Positions 7,319 through 15,645 of a stretch of 45,843 nucleotides of DNA are shown piece after piece (within the stretch, counting starts at the first letter, position 1; every line of letters begins with the position of its first letter). Origin of the DNA: an uncultured Actinomycetes bacterium (lineage in GTDB: Bacteria; Actinomycetota; Actinomycetes; S36-B12; UBA5976); the NCBI GenBank assembly GCA_903951185.1, contig CAJBBC010000101.1, forward strand, positions 1-45,843, given 5' to 3'. The position numbers were made by a program, and so were the translations under genes. Below the pieces are notes generated by a model that saw only the letters and a list, made by a program, of their open reading frames with translations, ran no database searches and was not told where the DNA came from.

Positions 7319-7993
7319 ATGGCACGCGCTGACAAGGCAGCTGCAGTTGCAGAGATCACGGAAGAATTCCGCGCATCAAATGCTGCAGTTCTGACCGAGT
7401 ACCGCGGTTTGACCGTGGGTCAGTTAAAGGAACTTCGCCGTTCCCTTGGCTCAGACACCACTTACGCCGTTGTTAAGAACACACTTTCAAAAATCGCTGC
7501 TAAAGATGCAGGCGTTGAAGGCTTTGATGCATTACTTCAAGGACCAACAGCGATCGCATTCATTAAGGGCGATCCAGTTGCTGCAGCAAAGGGACTAGAT
7601 ACCTTCGCTAAAGACAACCCATTCCTTGTGATCAAGGGCGGAATCATGGATGGCAACATTCTGACTGCTGATGATCTTAAGAAACTAGCCAAACTTGAAT
7701 CTCGTGAAGTACTGCTTTCCAAAGTTGCTGGCGTGGCAAACGCTGCACTTGCCAAAGCTGCATCACTTTTCCAAGCACCACTATCCAAAGCAGCACGTAC
7801 TATCGCTGCGCTTGAAGCACAGACTGCAGCTGCAACACCAGCTGCTGCTGCTCCAGTAGCGCCAGTTGTAGCCGAAGTTGCAGAAGAAGTTTCTGCTAAT
7901 GCAGAAGTTGCCGAGGCACCAGCTGAAGTAGCAGAAGAAACTCCAGTCGAAGACGCGTCCGCTGAATCGACAGAAGAAACAACCGAGGGCTAG
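7319..7993 (+). CDS. rplJ: 50S ribosomal protein L10
   Basis: A 224-residue L10. Residues 1-~165 are the conserved part ('AVLTEYRGLTVGQLKELRR' near 20-40 and the C-terminal L12-binding helix near 140-165). L10 anchors L7/L12 dimers to the ribosomal stalk. The last ~60 residues are a low-complexity Ala/Glu/Pro/Thr tail that makes it longer than the ~175 residues seen in many bacteria. The ATG at 7319 follows AAGGAGCACC, an excellent ribosome-binding site. It is controlled by the L10 leader and co-transcribed with rplL. Confidence 0.96.
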   Translation: MARADKAAAVAEITEEFRASNAAVLTEYRGLTVGQLKELRRSLGSDTTYAVVKNTLSKIAAKDAGVEGFDALLQGPTAIAFIKGDPVAAAKGLDTFAKDNPFLVIKGGIMDGNILTADDLKKLAKLESREVLLSKVAGVANAALAKAASLFQAPLSKAARTIAALEAQTAAATPAAAAPVAPVVAEVAEEVSANAEVAEAPAEVAEETPVEDASAESTEETTEG

Positions 7994-8065
7994 GCCCCTC
8001 AAATCACTTACAAAGTGTGAGTGATTAAACCGGGCCTTAAAGCCCCAAACCGGAAGGACGCCGAA

Positions 8066-8452
8066 ATGGCAAAGCTAAGCACAGATCAGTTGATCGATGC
8101 ATTCAAGGAACTAACTCTGATTGAACTTTCAGAATTCGTTTCACAGTTCGAAGAAGTATTCAACGTAACAGCAGCAGCTCCAGTAGCAGTTGCAGCAGCT
8201 CCAGCAGCTGGCGGCGGCGACGCAGGTGGCGCAGCAGCTCAAGATACTTTCGATGTAATTCTTGAAGATGGCGGCGCTCAGAAGATCGCTGTTATCAAGG
8301 AAGTACGCGCACTAACTAACTTAGGTCTAAAGGAAGCTAAGGATCTAGTTGAAGGTGCACCAAAGCCAGTTCTTGAAGGTGCTAAGAAAGATGTAGCTGA
8401 AGCTGCTAAGGCACAACTAGAAGGCGCTGGCGCGAAAGTTACTCTTAAGTAA
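8066..8452 (+). CDS. rplL: 50S ribosomal protein L7/L12
   Basis: A 128-residue L7/L12. The N-terminal dimerisation domain (1-~35) is followed by an Ala/Pro/Gly hinge (about 36-58) and the C-terminal factor-binding domain (about 60-128, with 'KIAVIKEVRALTNLGLKEAK'). It recruits translation GTPases. The start is ATG 8066 after GGAAGGACG; an in-frame GTG at 8021 upstream would add an unconserved 15-residue leader. A strong terminator follows at 8470, and rpoB is not next to it. Confidence 0.97.
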   Translation: MAKLSTDQLIDAFKELTLIELSEFVSQFEEVFNVTAAAPVAVAAAPAAGGGDAGGAAAQDTFDVILEDGGAQKIAVIKEVRALTNLGLKEAKDLVEGAPKPVLEGAKKDVAEAAKAQLEGAGAKVTLK

Positions 8453-8469
8453 TTTTTCGTTAGTTCTTA

Positions 8470-8506
8470 AAAGAGGCGGTTCCAATTGGAATCGCCTCTT
8501 TTATTT
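8470..8506 (+). terminator. Intrinsic terminator after rplL
   Basis: Stem GAGGCGGTTCC (8473-8483) pairs with GGAATCGCCTC (8488-8498) with one G-T pair, followed by TTTTATTT. It ends the ribosomal-protein transcript before mshB. Confidence 0.9.
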
Positions 8507-8550
8507 CATCTGTTGCTAAGCCTTTGCAACTTTTGTTACCGATAAGTTCG

Positions 8551-8556
8551 TAGAGT
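8551..8556 (+). promoter_or_regulatory. -10 element of a probable leaderless mshB transcript
   Basis: TAGAGT ends 6 bases before the GTG start at 8563, and no ribosome-binding site is present. Confidence 0.5.
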
Positions 8557-8562
8557 TAGACA

Positions 8563-9474
8563 GTGACTAAAAACATGAGTGAAAATTTACCGAGCCGCAG
8601 ACTCATTCTGGTACATGCACATCCGGATGATGAGTCAATTACATCTGGCGCAACGATGGCTAAGTATGTAGCTGAAGGGGCGCAAGTAACACTGGTTACC
8701 TGCACGCTTGGTGAAGAAGGCGAAATTCTGATTCCAGAAATGGCACACTTAGCCGCTGGTCTTGAAGACAAATTAGGCCAGCATCGAATAACTGAACTTG
8801 ATGCCGCCATGAAAGAGCTGAATGTTACAGACTGGCGATTACTCGGTGGGCCAGGAACATTTCGAGATAGCGGCATGATTGGTACAACTGCAAATGAGCG
8901 AAAAGATAATTTCTGGCAAACCGATTTACTTGTGGCCACTAAACATTTAGTGAAAATCATTCGCGAAATGAAACCTCAAGTTTTGATTACTTATGACGAT
9001 TTTGGCGGGTACGGTCATCCAGATCACATCCAAGCTCACCGAGTAGCAACTTATGCAGTTACGTTAGCGGCAGCGGCAACTTTTGAGTTAGAACTGGGCG
9101 AACCATGGGAAGTTCAAAAGGTTTACTGGACTGCGTTCCCAAAGAGTGTGATTCGTGCTGGTATTACTGAACTAAAAGCTGCTGGTGATACTTCGGAGTT
9201 TGCAGCCCAAGATCCAAATTCAATTCCATTTGCCTGCGACGATGAATTAATTACCACCGTAATTGATGCTGGCGATTTCGCTGAAGCAAAAGTTGCTGCC
9301 CTCAAAGCACATGTAACGCAAATCAGTATGGAAGACGGTTTCTTTGCGCTATCAAATAATTTAGGTAGCCGCATTTTAGGTTCCGAGTATTACCGACTGG
9401 CTAAAGGTGAAAAAGCTGGACCATTCAATGACGCTGGTCAAGAGAATGATTTATTTAATGGAGTTGCTAGTTGA
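8563..9474 (+). CDS. mshB: N-acetyl-GlcN-Ins deacetylase MshB (mycothiol synthesis)
   Basis: A 303-residue PIG-L/LmbE-family zinc deacetylase. The 'AHPDDE' motif at residues 19-24 supplies zinc ligands and the catalytic Asp, and 'GHPDH' near residue 151 supplies the third zinc ligand. MshB removes acetate from 1D-myo-inositol 2-acetamido-2-deoxy-alpha-D-glucopyranoside, the second committed step of mycothiol synthesis in the cytoplasm. The 'LGEEGEI' and 'LGGPGTFRDSGM' segments match MshB rather than the mycothiol conjugate amidase Mca, but a split between these paralogues is not absolute. GTG 8563 is supported by a -10 six bases upstream; ATG 8575 is the alternative. It overlaps the next gene's TTG start by four bases (TTGA). 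Confidence 0.88.
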   Translation: MTKNMSENLPSRRLILVHAHPDDESITSGATMAKYVAEGAQVTLVTCTLGEEGEILIPEMAHLAAGLEDKLGQHRITELDAAMKELNVTDWRLLGGPGTFRDSGMIGTTANERKDNFWQTDLLVATKHLVKIIREMKPQVLITYDDFGGYGHPDHIQAHRVATYAVTLAAAATFELELGEPWEVQKVYWTAFPKSVIRAGITELKAAGDTSEFAAQDPNSIPFACDDELITTVIDAGDFAEAKVAALKAHVTQISMEDGFFALSNNLGSRILGSEYYRLAKGEKAGPFNDAGQENDLFNGVAS

Positions 9475-9839
9475 AGTTTTTAACTAAGTGGATTCCTGGC
9501 TTTGTCCTTGGCCTAGTCGCCGGAAGTATTACTGCATTTGCTCATGCTGACCGGATTAAGCTTTTTGATCAGCCAGTTTATTTTGGATTAGTTCTCGCTC
9601 CAGTATTTTTATTAGTAACACAGCGCGGGATTATGAGTTATTCAAAGAATCGTATTTCGGGGATCGCATTTGCTTTGGGTTGGCTTGCAATCACTCTCAA
9701 AATGGGTTCCCAAAACGCGGATGGCGACTTAGCTCTGGGCGGCAATTGGTTTACCTCTGCTTACGTAGGGCTGGCTGCTCTGGTGCTATCGATGAGTTCA
9801 GTAATCAGCCCCCGCAGTAAACACCTAACTAGCCAATAA
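9471..9839 (+). CDS. Small four-helix membrane protein (DUF6113-like)
   Basis: A 122-residue hydrophobic protein with about four membrane segments (roughly residues 8-26, 34-52, 62-78 and 92-110). The start is the TTG at 9471, which overlaps the mshB stop, so translation is probably coupled. In other actinobacteria a small DUF6113 membrane protein follows mshB and precedes fdxA-dapC; position and topology fit, but I cannot confirm the family by sequence alone. No functional motif is seen. Confidence 0.6.
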   Translation: MKFLTKWIPGFVLGLVAGSITAFAHADRIKLFDQPVYFGLVLAPVFLLVTQRGIMSYSKNRISGIAFALGWLAITLKMGSQNADGDLALGGNWFTSAYVGLAALVLSMSSVISPRSKHLTSQ

Positions 9840-9947
9840 AACAGTCCACAAAATTACGGCACAATCGCTCTAAGTGGTATCCAGTAAAGCAAAGCTGTAG
9901 GTTTCGGAGTACGGTGGAACTACTAAAATTTCCAACTTGGAGGACCT

Positions 9948-10268
9948 GTGACCTACATAATTGCCCTTCCGTGTGTAGACCTAAAAGACAAAGCATGTGT
10001 TGAAGAATGCCCGGTCGACTGTATCTACGAAGGCGATCGCATGATGTACATCCATCCGGATGAATGCGTGGACTGTGGCGCTTGTGAACCAGTATGTCCA
10101 ACTGAAGCAATTTTTTATGAAGACGATGTTCCAGAAAAATTTAATGACTACAAAGACATCAATAAAGACTTCTTCGTAACACTTGGCTCGCCAGGTGGTG
10201 CAGCTAAAGTTGGTAAAACAAGTAATGACCCAGCTGTTGTAGTTGCGTTACCTCCACAGGAGCACTAA
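9948..10268 (+). CDS. fdxA: Seven-iron ferredoxin FdxA
   Basis: A 106-residue ferredoxin with [3Fe-4S] and [4Fe-4S] clusters. The first Cys set is C9, C17, C21 and C25, the second C40, C43, C46 and C50; in the FdxA family C9, C17 and C50 hold the 3Fe cluster and C25, C40, C43 and C46 hold the 4Fe cluster. It is a soluble low-potential electron carrier. The GTG start follows TTGGAGGACC. Its last codons carry the ribosome-binding site of dapC, so the two are coupled. fdxA-dapC is a recurrent actinobacterial pair. Confidence 0.93.
   Translation: MTYIIALPCVDLKDKACVEECPVDCIYEGDRMMYIHPDECVDCGACEPVCPTEAIFYEDDVPEKFNDYKDINKDFFVTLGSPGGAAKVGKTSNDPAVVVALPPQEH
10258..10262 (+). promoter_or_regulatory. 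Ribosome-binding site that sets the dapC CTG start
   Basis: AGGAG lies in the last codons of fdxA, 8 bases before CTG 10271. No ATG, GTG or TTG is in frame between the upstream in-frame stop at 10226-10228 and GTG 10508, which would cut off the conserved N-terminus. Confidence 0.7.
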
Positions 10269-10270
10269 AA

Positions 10271-11365
10271 CTGTTTACGCCACTTGCATCTGGGTTACCA
10301 GATTTTCCCTGGGATCGAATTGCGGCGGCTGGTGAAAAAGCCAAAGCCCATAAAGATGGAATAGTCGATCTTTCAATTGGTACACCAGTAGATGATGTAC
10401 CTGAGCTAATTCAAACTGCACTTGCAAAACATGCAAATGCGCCTGGCTACCCAACTGCAGCTGGCATAGTTGAACTTCGCCAAGCCTGGATTAACTGGGT
10501 TAAAACAGTGGCTAATTGTGATTTAACTGTTGATCAAGTTGTCCCCACTTTGGGATCAAAAGAATTAGTGGCTTGGTTACCAATTATTTTTGGTTTAGCT
10601 AAAGGCAGTACTGTTGCGATTCCAGAACTTGCTTACCCAACGTATGCAGTAGGCGCATTAATGGCACATGCCAATGTCATTACTTATGTCACGGCCCAAG
10701 ACATTACTGACACAGTCGATTTGATTTGGGTTAATACCCCAAGTAATCCAACTGGCCAGGTTTTGTCAGCTGTACAACTAAAAGAAATAGTTGAGCGTGG
10801 CCGAAAAATTGGCGCCCCAATAGTTTCGGATGAGTGTTACATCGAACTTGGTTGGTCAGTTAAGCCAGTTTCAGTCCTTGATCGTTCGGTTAATGATGGC
10901 GACTTAACTGGAATTTTGGCGGTCTACTCACTTTCAAAGCGCTCTAATTTAGCTGGCTATCGATCTGGCGCAGTTGTTGGAGATCCAGAATTAATCGATA
11001 ACATCACAAGTTTGCGAAAGCATTCCGGGATGCTGCTGCCAACGCCAATTCAACATGCCACGATCGCTGCACTTGGGGATACTAAGCATGTTGAAATACA
11101 AAAAGCTAAATATGGCGCTCGCCGTGATTTACTTCACACCGCGCTAGTTGAAGCTGGCTTTGAAATAAGTCATTCAGAGGCAGGCCTATACCTTTGGGCT
11201 ACTCGAGGTGAAGATTGCTTTGCAACGGTTGATTGGCTTGCAACCAGGGGTATTTTGGTAGCTCCAGGGGACTTTTATGGCGTTGCCGGTGCCAAACATA
11301 TCCGCGTAGCCATGACCGGAACTGACGAGCGAATTTCACATTTTGCCAGTCGGTTACGTAGTTGA
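10271..11365 (+). CDS. dapC: Succinyldiaminopimelate transaminase DapC, apparent CTG start
   Basis: A 364-residue fold-type I PLP aminotransferase that makes N-succinyl-LL-2-amino-6-ketopimelate/diaminopimelate interconversion in lysine and peptidoglycan precursor synthesis. The N-terminal part, read from 10271, contains the family's 'LPDFPWD', 'DLSIGTPVDDVPEL' and 'PGYPTAAG' blocks, so translation must begin upstream of the first normal start (GTG 10508). 'NTPSNPTG' and the PLP-lysine region 'YSLSKRSNLAGYR' follow. The only start that fits the length and the AGGAG ribosome-binding site is CTG at 10271, just after the fdxA stop. It is close to the dapD and dapE genes of the same pathway. Confidence 0.85.
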   Translation: MFTPLASGLPDFPWDRIAAAGEKAKAHKDGIVDLSIGTPVDDVPELIQTALAKHANAPGYPTAAGIVELRQAWINWVKTVANCDLTVDQVVPTLGSKELVAWLPIIFGLAKGSTVAIPELAYPTYAVGALMAHANVITYVTAQDITDTVDLIWVNTPSNPTGQVLSAVQLKEIVERGRKIGAPIVSDECYIELGWSVKPVSVLDRSVNDGDLTGILAVYSLSKRSNLAGYRSGAVVGDPELIDNITSLRKHSGMLLPTPIQHATIAALGDTKHVEIQKAKYGARRDLLHTALVEAGFEISHSEAGLYLWATRGEDCFATVDWLATRGILVAPGDFYGVAGAKHIRVAMTGTDERISHFASRLRS

Positions 11366-11413
11366 AATTGCATAAATTAAGTTGCTCGATTATTCGAACT
11401 GGTGCTTTGGGGG

Positions 11414-11419
11414 TAAATT
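11414..11419 (+). promoter_or_regulatory. -10 element of a probable leaderless gltA transcript
   Basis: TAAATT ends 6 bases before ATG 11426, with no ribosome-binding site. Confidence 0.5.
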
Positions 11420-11425
11420 TAAGAC

Positions 11426-12709
11426 ATGTCTGATGTAATCCTTAAACATGGTTCGGCCGAGATGCCGCTAGATGAAGTAGCTGCAACTGTTGGCTCAGCC
11501 GGCTTAGACATCTCAAATTTATTAAAAGAAACTAACCATGTTGCTTTAGACCATGGCTTTATGAATACCGCTTCCTGCTCTTCGGCAATTACTTACATTG
11601 ATGGCGACGCTGGAATTCTGCGTTACCGCGGATACCCAATCGAAGAGCTCGCTGAAAAAAGCTCTTTCTTAGAAACTTCTTACTTACTTATTTATGGCAA
11701 ATTACCAAACGCGCAAGAGCTATCAACTTTTGAAAGTGAAATTGGCAAGCACACTATGGTGCATGAAGATCTTCGCCGATTCTTTGACGGCTTTCCACGT
11801 GATGCACATCCAATGCCAGTACTTAGTTCAGCTGTTAGTGCGCTTTCAACTTTCTATCAGGATTCACTTGATCCATTTGATGAGCGCCAAGTTGAAATAT
11901 CAACTATTCGCTTAATGGCAAAACTGCCGACTTTAGCTGCTTATTCCCATAAGAAAACTATTGGTCAGCCATACATGTACCCAGATAATGAACTTGGTTA
12001 TGTAGCGAACTTCTTAGCTATGACATTTGGTGTGCCAGCTGAAAAGTATGTCGTTGATGAATCAATAGTTAAAGCCCTAGATATGCTTTTCATTTTGCAC
12101 GCTGATCATGAGCAGAACTGTTCAACTTCAACAGTTCGCATGGTTGGCTCCTCGCACGCAAATTTATTTGCCTCGATTTCGGCTGGCATTAACGCGCTAT
12201 TTGGTCCGCTACATGGTGGTGCAAATCAAGCTGTACTTGAGATGCTAGAAGAGATTCGCACCTCTGGAGATTCAATCGAGAATTTCATTAAGCGGGTTAA
12301 GAATAAAGAAGATGGTATTAAGTTAATGGGCTTTGGCCACCGGGTTTACAAAAATTACGATCCGCGCGCGGCAATTGTGAAAAAGCATGCTGACGAGATT
12401 TTGACTCGGATGGGAATCGACGATCCATTATTCGATATGGCAAGAAAACTAGAAGAAACAGCTTTAGCTGATGAATTCTTTATTGAGCGCAAACTTTACC
12501 CAAATGTGGATTTTTACACAGGATTGATTTATCGCGCTATTGGTTTCCCGAATCGCATGTTCACTGTTCTATTCGCACTTGGTCGTTTACCAGGCTGGAT
12601 TGCACAGTGGCATGAAATGATCAATGACCCAGAAACGAAAATTGGCCGACCACGTCAGGTATATGTCGGCGAAGCACAACGTGCATATTCATCAATTAAT
12701 AAACGTTAA
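11426..12709 (+). CDS. gltA: Citrate synthase
   Basis: A 427-residue citrate synthase of the longer hexameric (GltA) type. It condenses acetyl-CoA and oxaloacetate at the entry of the TCA cycle. The family landmarks are 'LRYRGYPIEELAEKSSFLE' near 70, 'LHADHEQNCSTSTVR' (active-site His) near 230, 'PLHGGANQAV' near 270, 'GFGHRVYKNYDPR' (catalytic His) near 304 and 'YPNVDFYTG' (catalytic Asp) near 362. The start ATG 11426 fits homologues and the leaderless -10. Its stop is 3 bases from the stop of convergent dapD. 2-Methylcitrate synthase is less likely because of the N-terminal domain and length. Confidence 0.95.
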   Translation: MSDVILKHGSAEMPLDEVAATVGSAGLDISNLLKETNHVALDHGFMNTASCSSAITYIDGDAGILRYRGYPIEELAEKSSFLETSYLLIYGKLPNAQELSTFESEIGKHTMVHEDLRRFFDGFPRDAHPMPVLSSAVSALSTFYQDSLDPFDERQVEISTIRLMAKLPTLAAYSHKKTIGQPYMYPDNELGYVANFLAMTFGVPAEKYVVDESIVKALDMLFILHADHEQNCSTSTVRMVGSSHANLFASISAGINALFGPLHGGANQAVLEMLEEIRTSGDSIENFIKRVKNKEDGIKLMGFGHRVYKNYDPRAAIVKKHADEILTRMGIDDPLFDMARKLEETALADEFFIERKLYPNVDFYTGLIYRAIGFPNRMFTVLFALGRLPGWIAQWHEMINDPETKIGRPRQVYVGEAQRAYSSINKR

Positions 12710-12712
12710 TTA

Positions 12713-13636
12713 TTAATTCTTATGCAGGACTGAATTAAGTCCACTCCAAGTACCAGTTTTTGGTTTTGCTTCAAGTGCGCCGGTAACTGAGTTTCGCCAG
12801 AAAACTAATCCGGCTGCTCCGGATAATTCTTTAGCTTTAACAAATTCACCGTCTGGTAATTTAATCTTTGATCCGCTGGTTACGTAGCAGCCAGCTTCAA
12901 TTACGCAATTATCACCAAGTGAAATTCCAACACCAGAGTTTGCGCCAACTAAACAGTTTTCACCGATCGTAATTACTTCTTTACCGCCGCCAGATAGTGT
13001 GCCCATAATGCTGGCGCCACCACCGATGTCTGAACCATTACCAACAACGACTCCGGCAGAAATTCGACCTTCCACCATGCTGGTACCAAGAGTGCCAGCA
13101 TTAAAATTCACAAAACCTTCATGCATAACGGTTGTACCGTCAGCCAAGTGCGCTCCTAGCCGAACACGGTCAGCATCGGCAATTCGCACTCCACTTGGCA
13201 CAACATAATCAACCATGCGTGGAAACTTATCAACGCTGTAGATGTGAAACGGCTGACCGTGTACTCGAGATTGGAGTTGAACTTCAGTTAAATTAGCGAT
13301 TGTCACTGGCCCAGAAGAAGTCCAAGCAACATTTTGCAGTAAACCAAAAATACCGTCCAAATTAATAGCATGCGGTTTTACTAAGCGATGGGAGAGTAAA
13401 TGTAGCCGCAGGTAGACATCAGCCGCATCCACTGGGGCAGCAGATAGGTCAGTAATTGTGGTTGTGATTACTCGAGTTGTCACTTGCCGGATAACTTCAT
13501 TGAGTTTTCCATCGGCATTAAGTCCAGACACATCTGCTGGCTTTGTACTGAGCACTGGTTTTGGATACCAAACATCAAGCAGTGTTTCACCGCTAAAGGT
13601 GGCTAGGCCAATTGCGGATGCCGACATATTGGTCAT
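12713..13636 (-). CDS. dapD: Tetrahydrodipicolinate N-succinyltransferase DapD
   Basis: A 307-residue enzyme that succinylates tetrahydrodipicolinate with succinyl-CoA in the diaminopimelate pathway. The N-terminal ~110 residues form the alpha/beta domain. From about 150 the hexapeptide repeats of a left-handed beta-helix are evident ('VRIADADRVRLGAHLADGT', 'GRISAGVVVGNGSDIGGGAS', 'GENCLVGANSGVGI'). The form with this N-terminal domain is the actinobacterial DapD. A GAGGGA ribosome-binding site precedes the ATG. It is divergent from dapE across 60 bp, with both promoters packed between. Confidence 0.92.
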   Translation of the reverse strand: MTNMSASAIGLATFSGETLLDVWYPKPVLSTKPADVSGLNADGKLNEVIRQVTTRVITTTITDLSAAPVDAADVYLRLHLLSHRLVKPHAINLDGIFGLLQNVAWTSSGPVTIANLTEVQLQSRVHGQPFHIYSVDKFPRMVDYVVPSGVRIADADRVRLGAHLADGTTVMHEGFVNFNAGTLGTSMVEGRISAGVVVGNGSDIGGGASIMGTLSGGGKEVITIGENCLVGANSGVGISLGDNCVIEAGCYVTSGSKIKLPDGEFVKAKELSGAAGLVFWRNSVTGALEAKPKTGTWSGLNSVLHKN

Positions 13637-13684
13637 TTTTCCCTCATTCGTGTTGCTCGGTTTACATTAAAAGTCCAACAGCAC

Positions 13685-13690
13685 TACCGT
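13685..13690 (+). promoter_or_regulatory. -10 element of a probable leaderless dapE transcript
   Basis: TACCGT ends 6 bases before GTG 13697, with no ribosome-binding site. Confidence 0.5.
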
Positions 13691-13696
13691 AGTCGT

Positions 13697-14806
13697 GTGA
13701 CCCAAAAACTGCTTAATCCGCACGCCGATGTAGTCACTTTGACTGCTCAGTTAATTGATATCCCTAGTGTTTCAGGCAATGAAGCACAGATCGCTGACTT
13801 AGTCGAAGCTGAATTAAGTGCTTGCAGTTGGTTAACTGTAGAGCGACTAAATAACAACGTAATCGCGAGAACTAATTTAGGTCGAGATTCTCGGGTGATC
13901 ATTGCTGGCCATCTGGATACAGTCCCAGTGGCTAATAATGACAAAGCCGTTTTCCTTTCCGCAGGCCAGCAACTTCCTGTTGAAGGCAGCACTTTATCTG
14001 AAGATGTGCTTTTCGGTCTTGGCGGCTGCGATATGAAAGGTGGCGTCGCGGTAGCACTGCGGGCTGCTGTAACTATCCAAGAACCTGTTTTTGATGTGAC
14101 TTACATTTTTTACGAATGTGAAGAAATAGAAAGCACGCGCAATGGACTAACTAAAATTGCTGCGCAAAAACCCGAATGGTTAGCTGCGGACATTGCCATT
14201 TTGCTAGAACCATCAAATGCAAATATCGAAGCAGGCTGCCAAGGAACTATGCGGGCTGAAATTCGAACTTCAGGTATCCGTGCGCATAGCGCACGCGCAT
14301 GGATGGGTAAGAATGCTATCCATGAACTGGCTGAAGCTTTAAAGTTACTTTCTGAATACAAGTCTTTATCAGTTGAAATTGACGGACTTGAATACCGTGA
14401 GGGTCTAAATGCGGTAGCAATTTCTGGTGGCGTAGCCGGAAATATAATTCCAGATGAAGGATTATTAGAAGTTAACTTTCGCTATGCACCAAACCGCTCA
14501 GCAGCTGAAGCTGAAAATTTTGTGAAGGAATTTTTCAAGAATTACGAAGTAACAGTTCTTGACAATGTTGCTGGCGCATTGCCAGGACTTGATCGCCCAG
14601 CATTACAAAGTTTGATCAAAATGGTAGATGGCAAAGTAGCACCTAAATTTGGCTGGACAGATGTTGCACGTTTTTCAGCAATGGGAGTTCCAGCGGTAAA
14701 TATGGGACCTGGTAACCCAGCTGTAGCTCACGCTAGACATGAGCATGTCCCACTAGCCCAGTTAATTTCATGTGAAGAATTAGTTTTGAGTTGGCTACGC
14801 GGTTAA
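13697..14806 (+). CDS. dapE: Succinyl-diaminopimelate desuccinylase DapE
   Basis: A 369-residue M20-family di-zinc hydrolase that removes succinate from N-succinyl-LL-diaminopimelate. Zinc-ligand motifs are 'GHLDTVP' near residue 75, 'GLGGCDMKGG' near 112 and 'ECEEIE' (catalytic Glu pair) near 142. A further His lies in the C-terminal 'HARHEHV' segment near 350. The central lid domain ('SGIRAHSARAWMG') is present. GTG 13697 is the only start that keeps the N-terminus and sits 6 bases after a -10 hexamer. Together with dapC and dapD it completes the succinylase branch steps encoded in this window. Confidence 0.92.
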   Translation: MTQKLLNPHADVVTLTAQLIDIPSVSGNEAQIADLVEAELSACSWLTVERLNNNVIARTNLGRDSRVIIAGHLDTVPVANNDKAVFLSAGQQLPVEGSTLSEDVLFGLGGCDMKGGVAVALRAAVTIQEPVFDVTYIFYECEEIESTRNGLTKIAAQKPEWLAADIAILLEPSNANIEAGCQGTMRAEIRTSGIRAHSARAWMGKNAIHELAEALKLLSEYKSLSVEIDGLEYREGLNAVAISGGVAGNIIPDEGLLEVNFRYAPNRSAAEAENFVKEFFKNYEVTVLDNVAGALPGLDRPALQSLIKMVDGKVAPKFGWTDVARFSAMGVPAVNMGPGNPAVAHARHEHVPLAQLISCEELVLSWLRG

Positions 14807-14821
14807 CTCGCAAAAACGAAA

Positions 14822-15256
14822 ATGGAACATATTCAACTAACAGTTCGAGTTAACGCACCGGCCCAAGTCGTCTGGGAACAAATCACAAATTGGGCAAGTC
14901 AGAGTGACTGGATGCTTGGCACCAAAGTAACCGGTGAGGGCAACAGTATCGGGGGCAAAATCGCTGCTTTTACTGGCATTGGTCCAATTGGTTTCTTAGA
15001 CACAATGGAAATAACGCGCTGGGAACCGCCATTTCGCTGCGATGTTTTACATACCGGTCGAGTTGTGCGTGGCACTGGAAGTTTTCAAGTTGAAAGTATC
15101 GATCAACAAACAAGTAATTTCATTTGGATTGAGGATCTAGATCTTCCACTTGGAGTTATTGGCCTAGTTGGTTTTAAAATTCTTCGACCATTTTTTGTTT
15201 TTGGTGTTCAAAAATCATTAGAAAAATTTGCAAAAATAGCAAGTACAAATTCTTAA
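14822..15256 (+). CDS. SRPBCC (START/Bet v1-like) family protein
   Basis: A 144-residue protein with the helix-grip SRPBCC pattern: a start strand 'IQLTVRVNAPAQVVWEQITNW', a central 'IGGKIAAFTGIGPIGFLDTMEI' strand pair and a long C-terminal helix. Such proteins bind hydrophobic ligands in a cavity and include polyketide cyclase-like and lipid-binding members. The specific ligand cannot be deduced. It follows dapE by 15 bases and so is probably in the same transcript. Confidence 0.7.
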   Translation: MEHIQLTVRVNAPAQVVWEQITNWASQSDWMLGTKVTGEGNSIGGKIAAFTGIGPIGFLDTMEITRWEPPFRCDVLHTGRVVRGTGSFQVESIDQQTSNFIWIEDLDLPLGVIGLVGFKILRPFFVFGVQKSLEKFAKIASTNS

Positions 15257-15316
15257 TAAGTCAATTCACATTTGGCTGCATTTAGGCCTACTAAATTCAA
15301 GGATTAGCACTACGAT

Positions 15317-15345
15317 TTCGCGCATTTAAATTCATGCGAGATAAT
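15317..15345 (+). promoter_or_regulatory. Possible promoter of the DUF3117 gene
   Basis: TTCGCG at 15317-15322 and GATAAT at 15340-15345 are 17 bases apart. A short inverted repeat (CGCAT 15321-15325 with ATGCG 15334-15338) overlaps the spacer. Confidence 0.3.
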
Positions 15346-15392
15346 AGAGATAGTTCAAAACAGTGAAGTTAAGACCTATGAAAGGGACCGAC

Positions 15393-15575
15393 ATGGCGGC
15401 AATGAAGCCTCGTACGGGTGACGGCCCAATGGAATGTCCAAAAGAAGGCCGCGGATATGTATTACGTGTGCCACTTGAAGGCGGCGGACGTTTAGTTGTT
15501 GAGTTAAACGCGCAAGAAGTAAAAGATTTAGGTGCAGTGTTAAAAGATACTGTTGCCGCAATGCCAAAGAAGTAA
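15393..15575 (+). CDS. DUF3117 small conserved protein
   Basis: A 60-residue protein starting 'MAAMKPRTGDGPME' and continuing 'GRGYVLRVPLEGGGRLVVELN', an almost exact match to what I recall of actinobacterial DUF3117 proteins (55-60 residues). Function is unknown; it is soluble and beta-rich. The start is ATG 15393 after AAGGGACC. In-frame GTG 15363 and ATG 15378 would add residues not seen in the family. It is monocistronic, with its own terminator. Confidence 0.85.
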   Translation: MAAMKPRTGDGPMECPKEGRGYVLRVPLEGGGRLVVELNAQEVKDLGAVLKDTVAAMPKK

Positions 15576-15596
15576 ATTTAGAAGTATTACTAAAAC

Positions 15597-15628
15597 AAAA
15601 AGCGGGCTACGGCCCGCTTTTTGTTTTT
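15597..15628 (+). terminator. Intrinsic terminator after the DUF3117 gene
   Basis: Stem AAAAGCGGGC (15598-15607) pairs with GCCCGCTTTT (15612-15621) with a TACG tetraloop, followed by TTGTTTTT. It could also work for the convergent O-methyltransferase gene since the stem is flanked by A- and T-runs. Confidence 0.9.
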
Positions 15629-15645
15629 AAGTTAAGAACTGAAAC

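Noticed and set aside
10226..10510. Frameshift or truncated dapC starting at GTG 10508
   Set aside because: The conserved N-terminal sequence is in the same frame without a break back to 10271, so the issue is the start codon, not a frameshift.
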